From the NCBI RefSeq assembly GCF_005222705.1, contig NZ_STGF01000005.1:62001-126000 (forward strand): DNA of 64,000 nt. The letters are read 5' to 3'. The translations under genes were made by a program, and so were the position numbers. This document shows positions 61,105-64,000 of this stretch, piece by piece. The number at the start of each line of letters is the position of its first letter. The first letter of the stretch is position 1. The notes under the pieces are model-generated. The model was not told the DNA's origin. It saw only the letters and a program-made list of their open reading frames with translations, and searched no databases. This DNA comes from Paenibacillus sp. SY21-1. GTDB lineage: Bacteria > Bacillota > Bacilli > Paenibacillales > Paenibacillaceae.

Positions 61105-61121
61105 CTTGACACCTCCTTTAT

Positions 61122-63200
61122 TTAATGAAAAGACTGCTCCAGCAGCTTGGTTAGCAGCTGCGTTCGATTGGTCGCGCCAAGCTTCTCCATCATCGCCTTC
61201 AGATGCTTTTTGACCGTTGCCTCGCTTATGAACAGACCGGCGGCGATTTCATTGTTCTTCATCCCTTTTTCGAGGAGCAAGGCGACTTCCTTTTCTCGCT
61301 CCGTCAGCTCTTGGCGATTTCTGATCAACGCGGCAAGACCGCTTTCCTGCTGCCGTTCCTCGGTTGCAGGCGGCCAGGACGCTTCCGTGGGTTCGTGAGG
61401 CAACGGCCTGCTCATCAGTCTGCCGATGTAGCCTGCGAGCTTCTCCGTCTGCAGCTGAATGCTGTACGTAGGGGTTGGCGTCATCCCGTCATAGTTCGTA
61501 TGCTCTGCCCCGGAGACGGGCTCAAAGCCCAAGCTGCGGTGCACCTCTGTGAACAATGGCAGCGGGACAGGCGATTCAACGACAAGCTCTCCTGTATAGA
61601 TGAGCGAGTGAAGCAAATGAGCAATTGCAGATTGCTGGCCGGCATCGCCGAAGTCATCCGCATCTATCGTTTCGATAAACCACCCTGCGCGCGAAGACTC
61701 GTGGACGGAAAGCTTGCTTATCATGGCTGGAGGCAGGGAGGCGAAATAGGCTTTCCCCCGGTCGCTTTGCATCAGGTAAGGCAATGTTTTGACGTTTATC
61801 GGAATAATGACGGCAAGCCCGATCAACCGGTCCTCCCCGTCCTTAAGCACCCGGATGACATCGTAGCCAAGCTCGAGAAAAAGCGGAAAGTCCAACGATT
61901 TTAAAGTAAGCAGCGTCTGCTCGGCCGACATTTCAAAGCGGAATTGGCTGTCCGAATGCGGATCAAACAGGTCGATTATAGCCGGCGTCGCGGTTTGGCG
62001 CCTCCGCTCGACGTAGGCCTCCAATTGTCCGACCGAGCATAGTCCGCTCGGCTCGAAACGTTTAGGCACGACGCCAAACGAATCCATAAATGCCCTGATC
62101 AGGGCGTCGCCGGCATAATACATCAGCTCGAACGCTTCATGGCGGGCGGTTGAACCATTGGCCGATTCGTTCAATAGACGGCAATAATACTGGAGTCCGC
62201 GATTTCTAAGCAGCTCATACCGTCCCGGCGTACGAATCATCAGCTCCTGGCACAGCATCTCGCGCATAAGCCCGTGGAGCGTCCAGCCCTTTTCGGCCTT
62301 GCGAACAAAGGAGAAGCGAATCAGCCGTTGGAAGTCGGCTGCCTCGACCGCTTCACCCGCTACAAAGGACAGGCTGTCCTGATTAAAATGCCGGATAATA
62401 GACGCCGCCTCAATCAGCTGTCTAAGCCTCTCGCCGGGAACTTCCCGCTGCCATTGCTCTACGATGTACGAGAGCGAGTCGTGCTGGCCGAGCTGCAGGT
62501 CCGAGCCTCTCTCGTGCGCTTGCTGCAAGAGAAAGGCGCCGAGCGACATGGTCAGCGGATGGCCCTTGGACAAGCGCCACAGCGACAATAACAGTTCATG
62601 ATCCTCAAGCTGGCTATAGGCGGCATATTGTGCAACCGCCTCGTAGCTTATTTCCGCAAGCGGTATACGAACAATTAGCGATCTCCACGCCGGCGACAAA
62701 AACCATCGTTCCCCAAGAAGGTTTCTCCCTGAAATCACGATTCTGATTCGGCTGTCCAGCCTTTTAAGCAAATAATCTCTCATCCACTGGTCGACTTCCT
62801 GCAGCTGCTCGTAGCTGTCTATCATTAAGGCTACTTGCTGCCGCGCAGCGAGCTCATTCAATACACGCACGCAGCGTTCAAATTCGTTATCGGCTTCGGC
62901 ATGTCCGCTCCCGAACGGCTGCATGCTGTGCAGCAGCTGACTGCACAAGGCATCCGGCATCGCGGAGATATGTTCGCCATCGAGCGTAAATACAAGCATG
63001 TGGCGAGCTCTGGCCCTGCGGGCGCATTCATCGAGCAGAAAGCTTTTGCCGATGCCAGCGGTGCCGTACAGGTGAATGAGACGCTTGGCCGGAGATGAAT
63101 CGGATAGCAGGCTTATTAGCAAGTCCAGCTCCGCATCCCGTCCGACGATATATTTGCCTTCCATTTCTCCCAGCATATCCTCTTGCAGCATGTCCGTCAC
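61122..63200 (-). CDS. LuxR-family STAND regulator (AAA ATPase + LuxR HTH)
   Basis: 692 residues. N-terminal STAND-type ATPase: Walker A GTAGIGKS (46-53), Walker B VALMIDSYEQL, winged-helix region to about 330. The middle (about 400-600) has no TPR/ARM repeats of MalT but a stretch like a degenerate GNAT fold (LIGLAVIIPINVKTLPYL, ending FTEVHRSLGFEPV). The C-terminus (about 630-690) is a LuxR HTH (LTEREKEVALLLEKGMKNNEIAAGLFISEATVKKHLKAMMEKLG). It probably activates the MFS gene just downstream on binding a ligand. SD weak (GGGTGAC). Confidence 0.88.
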   Translation of the reverse strand: MTDMLQEDMLGEMEGKYIVGRDAELDLLISLLSDSSPAKRLIHLYGTAGIGKSFLLDECARRARARHMLVFTLDGEHISAMPDALCSQLLHSMQPFGSGHAEADNEFERCVRVLNELAARQQVALMIDSYEQLQEVDQWMRDYLLKRLDSRIRIVISGRNLLGERWFLSPAWRSLIVRIPLAEISYEAVAQYAAYSQLEDHELLLSLWRLSKGHPLTMSLGAFLLQQAHERGSDLQLGQHDSLSYIVEQWQREVPGERLRQLIEAASIIRHFNQDSLSFVAGEAVEAADFQRLIRFSFVRKAEKGWTLHGLMREMLCQELMIRTPGRYELLRNRGLQYYCRLLNESANGSTARHEAFELMYYAGDALIRAFMDSFGVVPKRFEPSGLCSVGQLEAYVERRRQTATPAIIDLFDPHSDSQFRFEMSAEQTLLTLKSLDFPLFLELGYDVIRVLKDGEDRLIGLAVIIPINVKTLPYLMQSDRGKAYFASLPPAMISKLSVHESSRAGWFIETIDADDFGDAGQQSAIAHLLHSLIYTGELVVESPVPLPLFTEVHRSLGFEPVSGAEHTNYDGMTPTPTYSIQLQTEKLAGYIGRLMSRPLPHEPTEASWPPATEERQQESGLAALIRNRQELTEREKEVALLLEKGMKNNEIAAGLFISEATVKKHLKAMMEKLGATNRTQLLTKLLEQSFH

Positions 63201-63411
63201 CCGATCGTAATTAGAGTTGTTTACATATTATTTTACATGATAAAGCGCTTGGCGAGCTGCATTTTTTTCGCAAAAGGTATCCTTTCGGCTACCTAAAAGG
63301 CGCCATAAGGATAATAGTTGGGCAGGCTATGCCATGTTAAGCTGAATACAAGTGAAGCAAACGGAAATCAAGAACGTTTTCGGAGGCGAAAGCAAAGGGG
63401 ATGGAGCGCGG

Positions 63412-64000
63412 ATGTACGAAACTTGCGTCAGACAACTTCAGGCCGGCGATGTGCTGGCACAGCCGATTATCGGACCATGCGGCAGGCTGATTCTTGGCAG
63501 AGGAACCGCGCTTAATCCGAGCTTTATCAGACGCTTGCAGGAGCGCGGCGTAGCAAGCGTGTATATTGAGTCCGATAGGGGCTCGGGTCTCGGCAACCGA
63601 AGCCTGACAGCCGCAAGACAATCGGCTAAACCTTTAGAAGAAAAGACGCAGGCTCAAAAGGAGCGAATATTGCGCGAGCTCATGGACAGACTAGGCGCGG
63701 GAAGATTTAATGCGGTGTCGATGAGGCCGAGCGACGGGCACAGGTTTCACCGGGTGTACCGCAATGCCTTAATCGATGCGTTGGCCCAGCCGAAGGTTGT
63801 TCAATTGCTCGGCGATTTGCATGACTATGATGACATTTTGTACGAGCACGCATTGAATGTCTCGGTGCTCTCCGGCATGCTCGGAATGAAATGCGGTTAT
63901 ACCCCGGCTCAAATGCTGGAGCTTGCGATCGGATCGCTGCTCTTTGATGCGGGCATGACCGCGATGCCGGCAGCCATGCTGACGAGCCCTCAACGGCTGG
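63412..64000 (+). CDS. HD-GYP-type protein with an altered HD motif, partial
   Basis: Open to the right edge. ATG at 63412 with AAAGGGG upstream. An N-terminal region typical of HD-GYP proteins (QLQAGDVLAQPIIGPCGRLILGRGTALNPSFIRRLQERG, VASVYIES) leads to the HD domain: LYEHALNVSVLSGMLG, then GSLLFDAGMTAMP where canonical enzymes have LLHDIGK(S/I)G(I/V)P. His is Phe here, so the metal site may be defective. The GYP part lies outside the window. It could be a c-di-GMP binding protein rather than a hydrolase. Confidence 0.85.
   Translation, partial: MYETCVRQLQAGDVLAQPIIGPCGRLILGRGTALNPSFIRRLQERGVASVYIESDRGSGLGNRSLTAARQSAKPLEEKTQAQKERILRELMDRLGAGRFNAVSMRPSDGHRFHRVYRNALIDALAQPKVVQLLGDLHDYDDILYEHALNVSVLSGMLGMKCGYTPAQMLELAIGSLLFDAGMTAMPAAMLTSPQRL

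Overview
The window looks like a chromosomal segment of a spore-forming Bacillota of the Paenibacillaceae (Paenibacillus or Cohnella type). The grounds are mid-range GC, strong AGGAGG ribosome-binding sites, Bacillus-type Zur, Fur and CsoR-like operators, a T-box, MnmL/MnmM, and the YesM/YesN plus GH43 sugar module typical of Paenibacillus. No rRNA, tRNA, CRISPR, intact insertion sequence or phage module was seen.

Layout. 1-9.1 kb: 3' end of a class A penicillin-binding protein, a LysR regulator divergent from a Gram-negative-type chorismate synthase, a DUF1541 lipoprotein under a CsoR-like operator, a small protein, an SDR lacking its catalytic residues, and a minus-strand pair made of a 927-residue protein with an LQRSAGNRA motif and a YbjN-like partner. 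9.4-16.4 kb: a zinc-starvation block. A perfect Zur palindrome precedes zinc-free L31, and a second precedes a six-gene run: AAA ATPase, GNAT, ZagA-like GTPase, FecB-like lipoprotein and two FecCD permeases with no ABC ATPase. A Fur-type regulator lies between. 16.5-29.4 kb: a MHYT-PAS-GGDEF-EAL protein, a CWC protein, a HAD phosphatase, a CtpA-like protease, a Fur-box-controlled DUF1450 protein, ferritin, a ROK regulator with an MFS transporter, PAS-HD-GYP, a UvrD-like helicase and a GNAT.

29.4-39.8 kb: carbohydrate region. A GPH symporter is followed by a more AT-rich island holding two sugar permeases, a solute-binding lipoprotein, a YesM-type kinase, a YesN-type regulator and a GH43 enzyme. 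The island is bracketed by a diverged direct repeat, with a MITE-like element on the left and an AraC-gene remnant on the right. 39.9-53.6 kb: housekeeping genes (RluA-type pseudouridine synthase, secreted HtrA-like protease, B12-binding radical SAM protein, ManA, MnmM/MnmL, TrmB, PAP2 phosphatase, a GT2 glycosyltransferase, and infC-rpmI-rplT behind a probable L20 leader).

53.6-64 kb: a GNAT, the ilvB-ilvN-ilvC-leuA operon behind a T-box with a likely Leu specifier, then a LuxR/STAND regulator and an MFS efflux protein. The MFS gene is preceded by an 8-codon leader peptide and a hairpin abutting its Shine-Dalgarno sequence. The window ends inside an HD-GYP-type gene with an altered HD motif.

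The most promising unexplained systems are the Zur-controlled AAA/GNAT/ZagA/FecBCD operon, the LQRSAGNRA-motif protein with its chaperone-like partner, and the leader-peptide-controlled efflux gene.
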